64,000 nucleotides of DNA from Lysobacterales bacterium (GTDB lineage: Bacteria > Pseudomonadota > Gammaproteobacteria > Xanthomonadales > Ahniellaceae). The DNA lies in NCBI GenBank assembly GCA_016703225.1, contig JADJCM010000001.1, positions 992,001-1,056,000 on the forward strand. Direction: 5' to 3'. This document shows, piece by piece, positions 1 to 13,780 of the stretch. Made by a program: the position numbers and the translations under genes. The notes under the pieces are model-generated. The model worked only from the letters and a program-made list of their open reading frames with translations. It was not told the origin of the DNA and made no database searches. Position 1 is the first letter of the stretch; every line of letters begins with the position of its first letter.

Positions 1-1
1 G

Positions 2-1116
2 GTCAAGCTGAATGCGCGCCTGGAGCGCACCCACCAGCAGTTGCAGGTGCTCTACCAAGCGCTGCCGGTGGGCGTGTTCCAGGTCGATGGCGAAGGCCGC
101 GTGGTACAGGCCAGTGCCCGCTTCAGCCAGCTCAGCGGCGTCGGTGTGCAGCAAGTCTGGTTCGCGCGCATCGACGCCGACGAGCACGCCGCGCGCCAGC
201 GCCAGTGGCTGCGCCTGCAGCAGGAGCCGCACGCGCTCGACCTGCGCGCGCATTTCCGCGGCGGCGACGGCGTGCGCCGCCATCTGCACATCCGTCTGCT
301 GCCGCTGAGGACGTCGCCCACGCCCGGCTTCGTTGGCATGGCCGAAGACCTGGCGCCGCGCGAACAAGCCGAGGCGCAGCAGCGCGAACTCGCGCGCCAC
401 CGCGCCATCCACGATCTCAGCGCCGGGCTGGCGCAGCACCTGAACAACCTGATGGCGGTCGCGCTCGGCAATGCCGAACTGCTGGCGCATGCACTCGCCG
501 ACAACGCGCCACTGCGCGCCGCTGCCGCGCGCGGCCTGCAGGCGACCGAACTGGCAGCGACGCTCACGCGCCGGCTGATGGCCTACGCCGGCATTTCGCT
601 GCAGTCGATGGAACCGGTGTCGGTCGACGACGAACTGCGGGCGATCATCGCCACCCTCGATGCGTCGCAGCGCACGCGCCTGCAACTGACGCTGCAGGCC
701 GGAACCGCGGCGGTGCGCATGGAGCGCGGCAGCTTTCGCGAGTGCATCGGTGCCCTGCTCGACAATGCCTTTGTGGCGCTGGCCGATGCCGACGGGGGCG
801 GCGTCCGCGTCTGCACTGGCCTGGAAACCGATGCCGAGTCGCAGGCCTGGCTACACATCGAAGTCGCCGACGACGGCCCCGGCATGGACGCCGAAACCGC
901 GCGTCGCGCCCGCGAGCCGTTCTTCAGCACCCGCGACGGCGCCACCGGGCTCGGTCTGAGCCTGGCCGACGGTTTCGCGAGGCTGTGTGGCGGTACGCTC
1001 GCGATCTGCACTGTGCCCGGGACCGGCACCCGCATCCAGCTGCGGCTGCCGCGCTGCGATTCGGCCAAGCCGGCTGGTGACACAGCAAACGACAGATCGA
1101 TGCCGGAGGAGAGCCC

Positions 1117-1120
<4 letters not shown>
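2..1120 (+). CDS. PAS-domain sensor histidine kinase, 5'-truncated by window edge
   Basis: C-terminal 372 residues of a cytoplasmic sensor kinase; the frame is open to the window edge, so the true start lies outside. Residues about 14-115 read as a PAS fold (IDADEHAARQRQWL is typical). A dimerisation helix follows, then a HATPase_c domain with N-box (ECIGALLDNAFVAL), G1 (DDGPGMD) and G2 (GATGLGLSLADGFARL). The H-box is unusual: where the next kinase has AHDFNNLL this one has AQHLNNLM, with Gln (codon 434-436) at the phospho-acceptor position and His one residue later. Autophosphorylation may therefore be impaired or shifted. No receiver domain is visible. Its TGA overlaps the TTG start of the hybrid kinase, so the two are co-translated and probably act in one phosphorelay. 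Ligand unknown. Confidence 0.85.
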
Positions 1121-4704
<3,584 letters not shown>

Positions 4705-4721
4705 TCCCTCGCTGCCCGTTC

Positions 4722-4743
4722 GCCCTGAGCCTGTCGAAGGGCG
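4722..4743. repeat. REP-like palindromic repeat, copy 1
   Basis: The imperfect palindrome GCCCTGAGCCTGTCGAAGGGCG (arms CGCCCT and AGGGCG with the preceding C) recurs base for base at 5506-5527 in the same orientation. The two copies bracket the toxin-antitoxin genes. Short elements with this core are dispersed in many GC-rich proteobacterial genomes. Read on the minus strand it encodes FDRLRANG, which is now part of the antitoxin tail. Confidence 0.7.
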
Positions 4744-5024
4744 CTGACATCACCGGGGCGACGTTGATCTGCAGAGCACCCCTTGCGGCACGCACGGCCC
4801 GAACCATCGTTTCAATGGTCAGATTCGTATCACCGCGGAGAATCTTGGTCACCATCGGCAAGCTGACCTGCAGCTCCTTCGCCAGTTCACTGCGAGACAT
4901 TTGCGATGCTTCGAGCAAGCGTGCCAGGCCGATGGCAAAATCCAGCTTTGCCACTTCGATGTCCAGCGCGCCAGACTCATGCGCGGCATTTAGCACTTGC
5001 TTCAACGAGGTGGTAGCCACGGGC

Positions 5025-5444
5025 TCACTCATCCTTTTCTTCAATAATTTCCAACAACTTGTCGGCCTCGGCTTTCAGATATCTCTTGCGCAGTTCGATC
5101 GCCCGTTGCTTGTCTCGGGCCTTGGTCTTCTGTGTCGACTTCTTGTCCACGTGTGAACAGACAACCAGTCTGCCCTTCGCCTCGAAGCAGTAAAGGCGCA
5201 AGTTGCCTTTGATGAATTCATAGATGTCATGTTCGGTGTCAACGCGGTGATAGAGGTCTGTTCCCAACCGCCGCGGACCTTCCAGCGGAATGCGTTCCCA
5301 CAAGGCAAGAAGCCCAGTGACCGCCGCCGAATACTGCTTCGACTGGGAGTAGCGGACAAGAGCGGCTTCGATCGCGCAGGCGCCATGCGAGTCAACCTCC
5401 GCGAGGACCTTCCAAGTTCCACTGGACAGTATCTTGAGGCGCAT
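5025..5444 (-). CDS. RelE/HigB-like (Gp49-type) toxin
   Basis: 139-residue basic protein matching the HigB/Gp49 side of the RelE/ParE superfamily of ribosome-dependent mRNA interferases. The core strand region reads DIYEFIKGNLRLYCF, EAKGRLVVCSHVDKKSTQ and KARDKQRAIELRKRYL, ending in an acidic helix. In this superfamily the toxin cleaves mRNA on the ribosome and is held inactive by its antitoxin. It is the first gene of the pair, and its stop overlaps the antitoxin ATG by 8 nt. No strong Shine-Dalgarno is visible. The module sits between two identical REP copies and overlaps the 3' end of the kinase gene, so it may have been inserted as a cassette. Fold assignment is fairly safe; RNase activity is inferred from the family. 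Confidence 0.75.
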   Translation of the reverse strand: MRLKILSSGTWKVLAEVDSHGACAIEAALVRYSQSKQYSAAVTGLLALWERIPLEGPRRLGTDLYHRVDTEHDIYEFIKGNLRLYCFEAKGRLVVCSHVDKKSTQKTKARDKQRAIELRKRYLKAEADKLLEIIEEKDE

Positions 5445-5505
5445 GACGTTAACTTAAAGGTGAAGTGCGGTCAATGTTGTGTTGACGTCGGACTTGCCCC
5501 CGCTA

Positions 5506-5527
5506 GCCCTGAGCCTGTCGAAGGGCG
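5506..5527. repeat. REP-like palindromic repeat, copy 2
   Basis: Identical over 22 nt to 4722-4743 and in the same orientation, 784 bp away, just upstream of the toxin gene. The rest of the 189-bp gap (5445-5633) to the next gene shows no further gene. Confidence 0.7.
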
Positions 5528-5633
5528 AGTGCCACGCGCTGCAATCTCGCGAGTATTCGCAAACGGTCTTCGCCAAACTCAGACCGAACGGAATCTCTCG
5601 CGGATCGGCGCGGAACAGCCTCGCCCGCCCGCA

Positions 5634-7223
5634 TCAACGCACGCGGGAATTGGCCACCGGGTAGTCGCCATTGAGGCCAGCGGTGACGCCCCAGAACGTG
5701 GCGGTGTTGGTGCTTGGGCGCATCAGGAACTGGCTCGGACCGGGCGACGGGCGCCAGACCGCGTAGTCGCTGAGGCCATCGCCGTCGTAGTCGCCAAGCA
5801 CCGAAAAGTCAGAGGCGGAAAGCCCGAAGGTCACGATCGGCTGCACGACGCCGCTGCCACCGTCACGGGTCTCCCATGCGATGTTTCCAGCCGAACCGCG
5901 GGCCACTGTGGTATCGGCAATGAAGTCGCCGCTGTAATTGCCCGGGCAAACGACATCGCTGGGCGTGCCGAGCACGAAGTTCTGGTACACGCTTGCAAAG
6001 CCGGTGTAGATGGTGAAGTCGCCAGCACCGCCGGAGCCGCGTTGCACCAAAGCGTCAACCATGGCATCGCCGCTGAGATCGAAGCCGGCGGACACGTAGG
6101 CGGTTCCGGCTGCGCCGAGCGCGATGTTGTAGGTCCAGCCATAGTAGGAACTCAAGATGTGCAGTTCCGGCGGCGCCGATGGCGGCTTCCGCACAATGGT
6201 GAGGTCGTCAACGGCGTCGCCATCGAAATCGCCGCTGTTCCTCGGATCGTCGCTGGCCTGCCCGAAACTGCGTGTCCAGACCTCGCCGCCGGAACGCGAA
6301 GACGGCCGGATCATCCAGTTGCCGGCACTCCACGCCGCAGGGTCGGCGATGCGGTCGCCGTCGACGTCGAATAGATCGACGTAACTGGTGAACGTGCCGA
6401 GGGTGAACACCGGCAGCGCCGCGGCCGCGGTGCCATTGCCATTGTTCGGCAGCACCGTCCATTCGGCGCTGCCGGCGTTGTTGTGCACCATCACGAAGTC
6501 GCTGAGGCCGTCGCCGGTCAGATCAGCGAACGGCTTGTTGTAACAGCGCGGATCGACTGGCGTGATCACGCCATCGGGGGCCTCCGGAGTGCGAAAGATC
6601 CCGGTCTCGAATCCGTCGATGAACAGGCCGTCCGGCACCATGTCCAGATACAGCGTTGCGGCATTGATGCTGCCGGCATCCGGGGTCGCGGCATCGACCA
6701 TCAGCAGGGTCCAGACGCCGTTGGCCTGTTCCGGCGTCAACCCCTGGAAAACGCCGCGCAACGAGGTCGGGCAGCCGCCAAGCATGGAGCGACCGGGCGA
6801 ACCCGCGGACAGGGTGCGATAGGTGCCGGGCGGGATCGCCGCGTCCCCGGTCGCGACGGCAGACTGCCACAGGTTGACGGTGGCCGAGTCCCAGAAGGTG
6901 TAGCTGCCGCCGAAGTTGGAACTGTCGCCGAAGTTCGAGGAGCGGCTGGCGCCGAGCCGGCCGAACACCAGCAGCCGCGCGCGACCGTCGGGGCTGATCA
7001 GGGTCGCGTTCAGGTCACCGGCCCAGTTGTGCGTGAGGTCCATCGCGATGCCGACATTTCCGACCGGCCGGAACAGCCCGGACACCGTGAACTGCACCGA
7101 CAGCCCGCTCGGATTGCCGTCCGGGATGGTGCCGGTGTTGGTGCCCGGAAAGCCCGGCGCACCGGCGCTCAGGGCACTCGCCCCGGTGGCCGCAAACAGC
7201 AAACCGATCGCGCGTCGAATCAT
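5634..7223 (-). CDS. Secreted P-domain / FG-GAP (VCBS) repeat protein
   Basis: 529-residue exported protein. It has a signal peptide (MIRRAIGLLFAATGASALSA), then a proprotein-convertase-type P-domain at about residues 25-190 (AMDLTHNWAGDLNATLISPD ... GVWTLLMVDAATPDAGSINA). FG-GAP/VCBS beta-propeller blades follow to the end, marked by recurring FADLTGDGLSDFVMVH, FDVDGDRIAD, DFDGDAVDDLTIV and DYDGDGLSDYAVW motifs whose Asp clusters bind Ca2+ in this family. Between the halves lies LFIDGFETG, the same motif that ends several other secreted proteins here. This suggests an ancestral P-domain protein ended there and the propeller was appended later. The start is supported by GGAG 8 nt upstream. 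Adhesion or extracellular binding is likely; the ligand is unknown. Confidence 0.8.
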   Translation of the reverse strand: MIRRAIGLLFAATGASALSAGAPGFPGTNTGTIPDGNPSGLSVQFTVSGLFRPVGNVGIAMDLTHNWAGDLNATLISPDGRARLLVFGRLGASRSSNFGDSSNFGGSYTFWDSATVNLWQSAVATGDAAIPPGTYRTLSAGSPGRSMLGGCPTSLRGVFQGLTPEQANGVWTLLMVDAATPDAGSINAATLYLDMVPDGLFIDGFETGIFRTPEAPDGVITPVDPRCYNKPFADLTGDGLSDFVMVHNNAGSAEWTVLPNNGNGTAAAALPVFTLGTFTSYVDLFDVDGDRIADPAAWSAGNWMIRPSSRSGGEVWTRSFGQASDDPRNSGDFDGDAVDDLTIVRKPPSAPPELHILSSYYGWTYNIALGAAGTAYVSAGFDLSGDAMVDALVQRGSGGAGDFTIYTGFASVYQNFVLGTPSDVVCPGNYSGDFIADTTVARGSAGNIAWETRDGGSGVVQPIVTFGLSASDFSVLGDYDGDGLSDYAVWRPSPGPSQFLMRPSTNTATFWGVTAGLNGDYPVANSRVR

Positions 7224-7295
7224 GGTGAAGCTCCGAAGGAGGGCTGCGGGCGAAGGTTACATCGTGTTGCGCGACCTGGGCACAGGCGCACGCCC

Positions 7296-7520
7296 TCAGT
7301 GCATCTGCGGCATCGCCGAGCCGAGGCCCGCCGGATAGCGCGCATCGATGCGTTGCCGAACGTGCGCGCGCAGCGCTTCGGTGCGCGTGTGGATCGCCGC
7401 GCGCAGCGTTTGCGCCAGCGCCGTGGCCTCGTCGTCGTTGGCGGCCTGTTCGCAACGCATCAGCGCGGCGCGTGCCGATTCCAGCCACCGCATGCTTGCG
7501 CAAAGCTCCTGACTGTCCAT
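7296..7520 (-). CDS. Small helical protein, paralogue of the one at 7788-7976
   Basis: 74-residue soluble protein of unrecognised family, predicted almost entirely helical (SQELCASMRWLESARAALMR ... LRAAIHTRTEALRAHVRQRI). Residue by residue it matches the 62-residue protein encoded just upstream (MSSQELCATMRWIEAAQAAY ... LRAAIHAKTETLRAHMRQRI), and then has its own tail ARYPAGLGSAMPQMH. ATG at 7520 is preceded by GGGAGAAGGTC, a good ribosome site. The palindrome CTGCGAAATTTCGCAG ends 74 nt upstream, exactly as for the paralogue. It is probably expressed alone from that promoter. No catalytic or metal-binding pattern is visible, and the role is unknown. Confidence 0.75.
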   Translation of the reverse strand: MDSQELCASMRWLESARAALMRCEQAANDDEATALAQTLRAAIHTRTEALRAHVRQRIDARYPAGLGSAMPQMH

Positions 7521-7594
7521 GACCTTCTCCCTGCCGATGACCCCAAGCTACGCCGCGGCCAGCACGCGCGCCTCAGGCGAAATCGGAAATGGGT

Positions 7595-7610
7595 CTGCGA
7601 AATTTCGCAG
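7595..7610 (-). promoter_or_regulatory. Palindromic promoter element, site 1
   Basis: Perfect 16-bp palindrome CTGCGAAATTTCGCAG, 74 nt before the ATG at 7520. Reading toward the gene it is followed, after 5 nt, by TTTCCGATTTCGCC. The same arrangement occurs at 8051 and 19590. It could be the operator of a dimeric regulator. Alternatively GAAATTTC-N11-TCCGATTT has the spacing of a sigma-28 (FliA) promoter, though with a weak match. Confidence 0.7.
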
Positions 7611-7664
7611 ATGGCCGGCGGCAGCGGTCTTTGAAGAAGGCGGCGCAGCACGCAGGCCGACCCC

Positions 7665-7781
7665 TCACACCGGCTTCATCACCATCAGCCAGAAGATGGC
7701 GAGCACCGACACGAACGCCGGCCAGGCGAGCCCGAGCCACCGGCGCATGACGCGGTGGTATTCCGCGGGCAGCGGCGTGCC
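7665..7781 (-). pseudogene. C-terminal remnant of a second DUF2269 membrane-protein gene
   Basis: Thirty-eight codons plus stop, reading GTPLPAEYHRVMRRWLGLAW then PAFVSVLAIFWLMVMKPV. They match the end of the intact DUF2269 protein at 17579-18043 (GTPLPAEYHRVMRWWFWLGW then PAFLAVLAIFWLMVMKPV). By eye the DNA is about 90% identical over 115 bp. The rest of the gene is absent: homology starts 6 nt after the stop of the small gene at 7788-7976, so this is the scar of a duplication or recombination. No start codon or ribosome site of its own is evident. Confidence 0.8.
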
Positions 7782-7787
7782 TTGCGC

Positions 7788-7976
7788 TCAGGCGATCTGC
7801 GCGATCCGCTGCCGCATGTGCGCGCGCAGCGTCTCGGTCTTGGCGTGGATCGCGGCACGCAGCACGATCGCGAGCGCCGCCGCCTCGCGGTCGTTGGCCG
7901 CTTCCAGGCAACGCACGTACGCGGCCTGGGCGGCTTCGATCCAGCGCATGGTGGCGCACAATTCCTGGCTGCTCAT
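7788..7976 (-). CDS. Small helical protein, paralogue of the one at 7296-7520
   Basis: 62-residue helical protein without a recognised family, clearly paralogous to the protein at 7296-7520. The start at ATG 7976 is chosen because GGGAGACGAGC precedes it, in the same position as in the paralogue. An upstream in-frame ATG lies before that site and would add only MNRETS. The 74-nt leader and the palindrome at 8051-8066 match the paralogue in spacing. Immediately downstream is the DUF2269 gene fragment. Function unknown; tandem retention with an identical promoter layout argues that it is expressed. Confidence 0.75.
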   Translation of the reverse strand: MSSQELCATMRWIEAAQAAYVRCLEAANDREAAALAIVLRAAIHAKTETLRAHMRQRIAQIA

Positions 7977-8050
7977 GCTCGTCTCCCGGTTCATGTCGGG
8001 ATGATCGGCAACGGCGACTCGGCGCGCGCGGGGTGGTTTCGGAAACGCGC

Positions 8051-8066
8051 CTGCGAAATTTCGCAA
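8051..8066 (-). promoter_or_regulatory. Palindromic promoter element, site 2
   Basis: On the minus strand TTGCGAAATTTCGCAG, with one end mismatch to the perfect palindrome, 74 nt before ATG 7976. It is followed by 5 nt and then TTTCCGAAACCACC. It also lies 52 nt before the ATG of cardiolipin synthase on the plus strand, so a bound regulator could affect both divergent genes. Confidence 0.65.
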
Positions 8067-8118
8067 CCCGAGGGGCGCGGCGGATACGCTAGCGCAAGCT
8101 TCCGACGGCTGATGCCAG

Positions 8119-9500
8119 ATGCCGACCGATCCGCTGCTGCTGCAACTCGCCACGATCGCGACCTGGCTGCTCTGGCTGCTGGCGCTGGTGCTCGCGTTCG
8201 AGGTGGTGCACGAGCGGCGGGCGCCGGCGGCAACGCTGGCCTGGGTGGCGTTGCTGCTGTTGCTGCCGGTGCTCGGCCTGCTGCTGTACCTGCTGCTCGC
8301 CGCCCGCAAGGTGCCGCGGCCGGCACCGCGACCGTGCGCGCCGGACCTGCCGGAGTCGGTCTGCATGCCGACGGCCGCGGCGCCGGCGCTGGAGCGCATG
8401 CTGCGGCGGTTCGGCGTGCCGCCGGCGACGCTCGGCAATGCGCTGCATTTCGCGCTGACCCCGGACGCCGCACGCAGCGACCTGCTGGCGGTGATCGACT
8501 CGGCCGAGCGCGAGCTGTGGGTGCTGGTCTACGCCTTCCACGACGACGCCAGCGGCCGCGAGGTGATGACCGCGCTCACCGCCGCCGCCCGACGCGGGGT
8601 ACAGGTGCGGTTGATGGTTGACGACATCGGCTCGCTCGGCGAGCTGCGCACGGCGCGCCGCGCGTTCCTCGCCGCCGGCGGTCGCATCGTGCGCTTCAAG
8701 CCGGTCTGGTATGCGCTGGCGCGGCGCATGGCCAACCTGCGCAACCACCGCAAGATCGTGGTCGCCGACGGTGCCCGCGCCTGGACCGGCGGGCGCAACA
8801 TCGGCGATGTCTACCTCGGGCGCGGCGATCGCCCCTGGCTCGACCTGTCGCTGCGTGTGGACGGCCCGGCGGCAGCGGTGCTGGCTGAGATCTGCCGCAG
8901 CGACTGGCAGTTCGGCAGCGGCGACGCCGGCTGTGGCGCACCGCTGCCGGTGCCGGCAGCCGCCGGCGACACGGTGGTGCAGGTGCTGCCCTCCGGCCCG
9001 GAACACGCCGACGACTTGTGGCAGGCGGCACTGATCAAGGCCTGCTTCGCGGCGCAGCAGCGGCTGTGGCTGGCGACGCCGTACTTTGTGCCGGACGAGA
9101 CCGTGCTGAACGCAGTGCTGACCGCGGCGCATTCCGGCATCGACGTGCGCATTCTGGTACCGCGCCGTTCCGACAACCCGCTGGTGGACCTGGTTGCGCG
9201 CAGCTACCAGCGCGAGGCGCAGCGCGCCGGCGCCAGCGTGCATCGCTACGAGCCCGGCATGATGCATGCCAAGTTCGTGCTGGTGGACCAGCGCTACGCC
9301 CTGTTCGGCTCGGCCAACATCGATGCGCGCAGCCTGTTCCTGAATTACGAATCGACCCTGGTCGCCTACGATGCGGCGACCGTCGCCACGCTCGCGCAGT
9401 TCTTCGACGACGCTTGCGCCCGCGCCACCACGGGTCTTGCCGCAACCGGCCGCGTGCGCGAGACGCTGTCGGCGGTGGCACGGCTGCTGGCACCGCTACT

Positions 9501-9504
<4 letters not shown>
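8119..9504 (+). CDS. cls: Cardiolipin synthase (phospholipase D superfamily)
   Basis: 461-residue membrane enzyme that joins two phosphatidylglycerol molecules into cardiolipin and glycerol at the inner membrane. Two N-terminal transmembrane helices (about residues 5-27 and 36-59, LAWVALLLLLPVLGLLLYLL) precede two PLD domains. Their HxK(x)4D motifs are NHRKIVVADGARAWTGGRN (His210) and MHAKFVLVDQRYALFGSANI (His383). Length and order match the Cls family. The gene converges on the TPR kinase gene, with stop codons overlapping in TTAG at 9501-9504. The ribosome site is weak. The palindrome at 8051-8066 is upstream and may influence it. A separate periplasmic PLD-family lipoprotein is encoded at 56757-58550. 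Confidence 0.9.
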
Positions 9505-12054
<2,550 letters not shown>

Positions 12055-12071
<17 letters not shown>

Positions 12072-12630
12072 CGGCAGCTCCGGCCATGCGCGCGATCGCG
12101 CGATTGAGCTTCATGCGCACGCCGTCCGCGCTCTCGCCGAGTTCGGCGGCGATCTCGGCGAAACTCATGCCGAACTCGAAGCGCATCAGCACCAGCGCGC
12201 GATGCTCGGGCGCCAGCGCCGCCAGCGACTGCTCGTAGGCGATCCAGTCGGCCGGATCGACGTGCTGCGCCGGCAGCGCCGCGGCCGCGACCTCGGCCAC
12301 GTCACCGCCCGCGACCACCGGCGATCCCTCGCGACGCCGCAGCGCCTCGCGCAGGGCATTGATCAGCACTGTGCGCAGGTAGGCGAAAAAGTCGCCCGGC
12401 GCCTGCGTCTGAATCGCGTCGAGCCGCGCCAGCACGCGCGTCCAGGTGAGCTGCACCAGATCGCCGGTATCGTGCTCGTGGCGCAACAGCTCGGGCACGC
12501 GGCCTTGCGCGAAACGACGCAGCAGCGGCTCGACCCGACTCACCAGCGCATCGCGCGCCGAGGCGTCGCCGGCGCGCGCGCGCGCCAGCAGACCGGCCGT
12601 GGTGTATTGCGCCGCTGTCGATTCGACCAT
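12055..12630 (-). CDS. ECF-type sigma-70 factor
   Basis: 191-residue RNA polymerase sigma factor. Region 2 is at about residues 12-100 (DTGDLVQLTWTRVLARLDAI, ... FFAYLRTVLINALREALRR). Region 4 is at about 135-185, with helix-turn-helix EHRALVLMRFEFGMSFAEIA then AELGESADGVRMKLNRAIAR. ATG at 12630 is chosen because the family usually begins close to this point. The next gene encodes a TPR kinase whose start overlaps this stop, an organisation known for kinase-linked ECF groups. No anti-sigma factor is adjacent, so phosphorylation by the kinase is a plausible control. Target promoters are unknown. Confidence 0.85.
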
Positions 12631-12699
12631 CGCCCCGCACCCTCGCTGCAAGCCGCCGCGAGCATAGCCGAGCACCGCCAACCTGCGCCGTGTGCGCGT

Positions 12700-13770
12700 T
12701 CATTCGAAGCCATCGCCGAACAGCTCGTCCTGGCTCTCGTAGGCGCCGATGTCGACGGCGCTGCCGCTCACCCGCGGCAGGCCGTCGAGGTCGCGCCGGC
12801 CGAGGACGAAGGGCGTATGTCCGGCGTCGCGCAGCGGCGAGTCTGGCGACAGCCGATAGTCCCCGGCAAACGGATCGACGAATTCGGGATTGGTGAGGGC
12901 CAGATTGCCGACCTGCGCCTCGGGCTCGACGTTGCTGGACAGGCCAACGAAGTTGTTGTGGTAGAGGAACAGACCGAGTGGGCCGTCGATCCGCAGGTCG
13001 TCGCCGCTCGTGTTGAATGCGAAGGCGTTGTTCGCGAACACGACCTCGGGGTCGTCGGCGCCACCCACGCGAAAGGTGAACTCGCAGTTGCTGTCGGGCA
13101 GGCAGGCATTCGCGACCAGGGTGTTGCCGACCACGAAGTTGAGCGCCGAGTCCGGCGTGTTCAGGGTCAGACTCAGGGCCACATGCCCGAAGCCGGCGCG
13201 ATTGGCCAGAAACAGGCTGTTGCTGATGTGCACCGTGCCCGAGCTACCGACGCTGAGGCCACCGCCGTAATACTCCGCGTCGTTGTTGCGCACGATCACG
13301 TGGTCGATGATCAAGTTGCCGCTGTATCCGGCATTCGTCCCGATCGATCCGCCACCGCCACTCCAAATCGACCGGCCGGAGCGGATCGTCAACCTTTCGA
13401 TGATGATGTCGCCATGGGTGCCGGCGGCACCGTCCAATCGCAATACCGGCCTGACGCCGCCACCCGAGAGCACGGTCAGGGCGGAATCCAGAGTGGACAG
13501 CAGACAGTTTCCTCCAGCCAGCTCGTAGCCCCCGGACAGGCGCAGGCTGTGGTTCTCGGTGGCTTGGTACTCGAATGCAGTGGATCCCGTGCTCGGTGCG
13601 TAGGTACCGGTAGCGATGAGGATGTGATCGTCCTCGCCATTGCTTTGAGCCACGGCCAGCGCGTTGTGCAGTCCGGCGACAGTGGATACGCAGGTGGTTG
13701 CGGCCTTGACTGCGGTGGTCGCTAAGGTCAGAAGCAGGCAGGCGCGCAATCGTTGAACACGCGTCGACAT
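12700..13770 (-). CDS. Secreted parallel beta-helix protein with DGFE terminus (tandem copy 2)
   Basis: 356 residues: signal peptide (MSTRVQRLRACLLLTLATTA, cleaved near VKA) then a right-handed beta-helix. Rungs such as LIIDHVIVRNNDAEYYGGGL and VHISNSLFLANRAG are typical of choice-of-anchor/polymorphic-outer-membrane-like secreted proteins. It ends GAYESQDELFGDGFE. ATG at 13770 has GAGA about 8 nt upstream and begins the signal peptide. It lies 10 nt after the stop of a close paralogue (13781-14911), so the two are an operon formed by tandem duplication. Such helices often bind or cleave polysaccharide, but no catalytic residues are obvious. Confidence 0.8.
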   Translation of the reverse strand: MSTRVQRLRACLLLTLATTAVKAATTCVSTVAGLHNALAVAQSNGEDDHILIATGTYAPSTGSTAFEYQATENHSLRLSGGYELAGGNCLLSTLDSALTVLSGGGVRPVLRLDGAAGTHGDIIIERLTIRSGRSIWSGGGGSIGTNAGYSGNLIIDHVIVRNNDAEYYGGGLSVGSSGTVHISNSLFLANRAGFGHVALSLTLNTPDSALNFVVGNTLVANACLPDSNCEFTFRVGGADDPEVVFANNAFAFNTSGDDLRIDGPLGLFLYHNNFVGLSSNVEPEAQVGNLALTNPEFVDPFAGDYRLSPDSPLRDAGHTPFVLGRRDLDGLPRVSGSAVDIGAYESQDELFGDGFE

Positions 13771-13780
13771 GATGGGTTTC

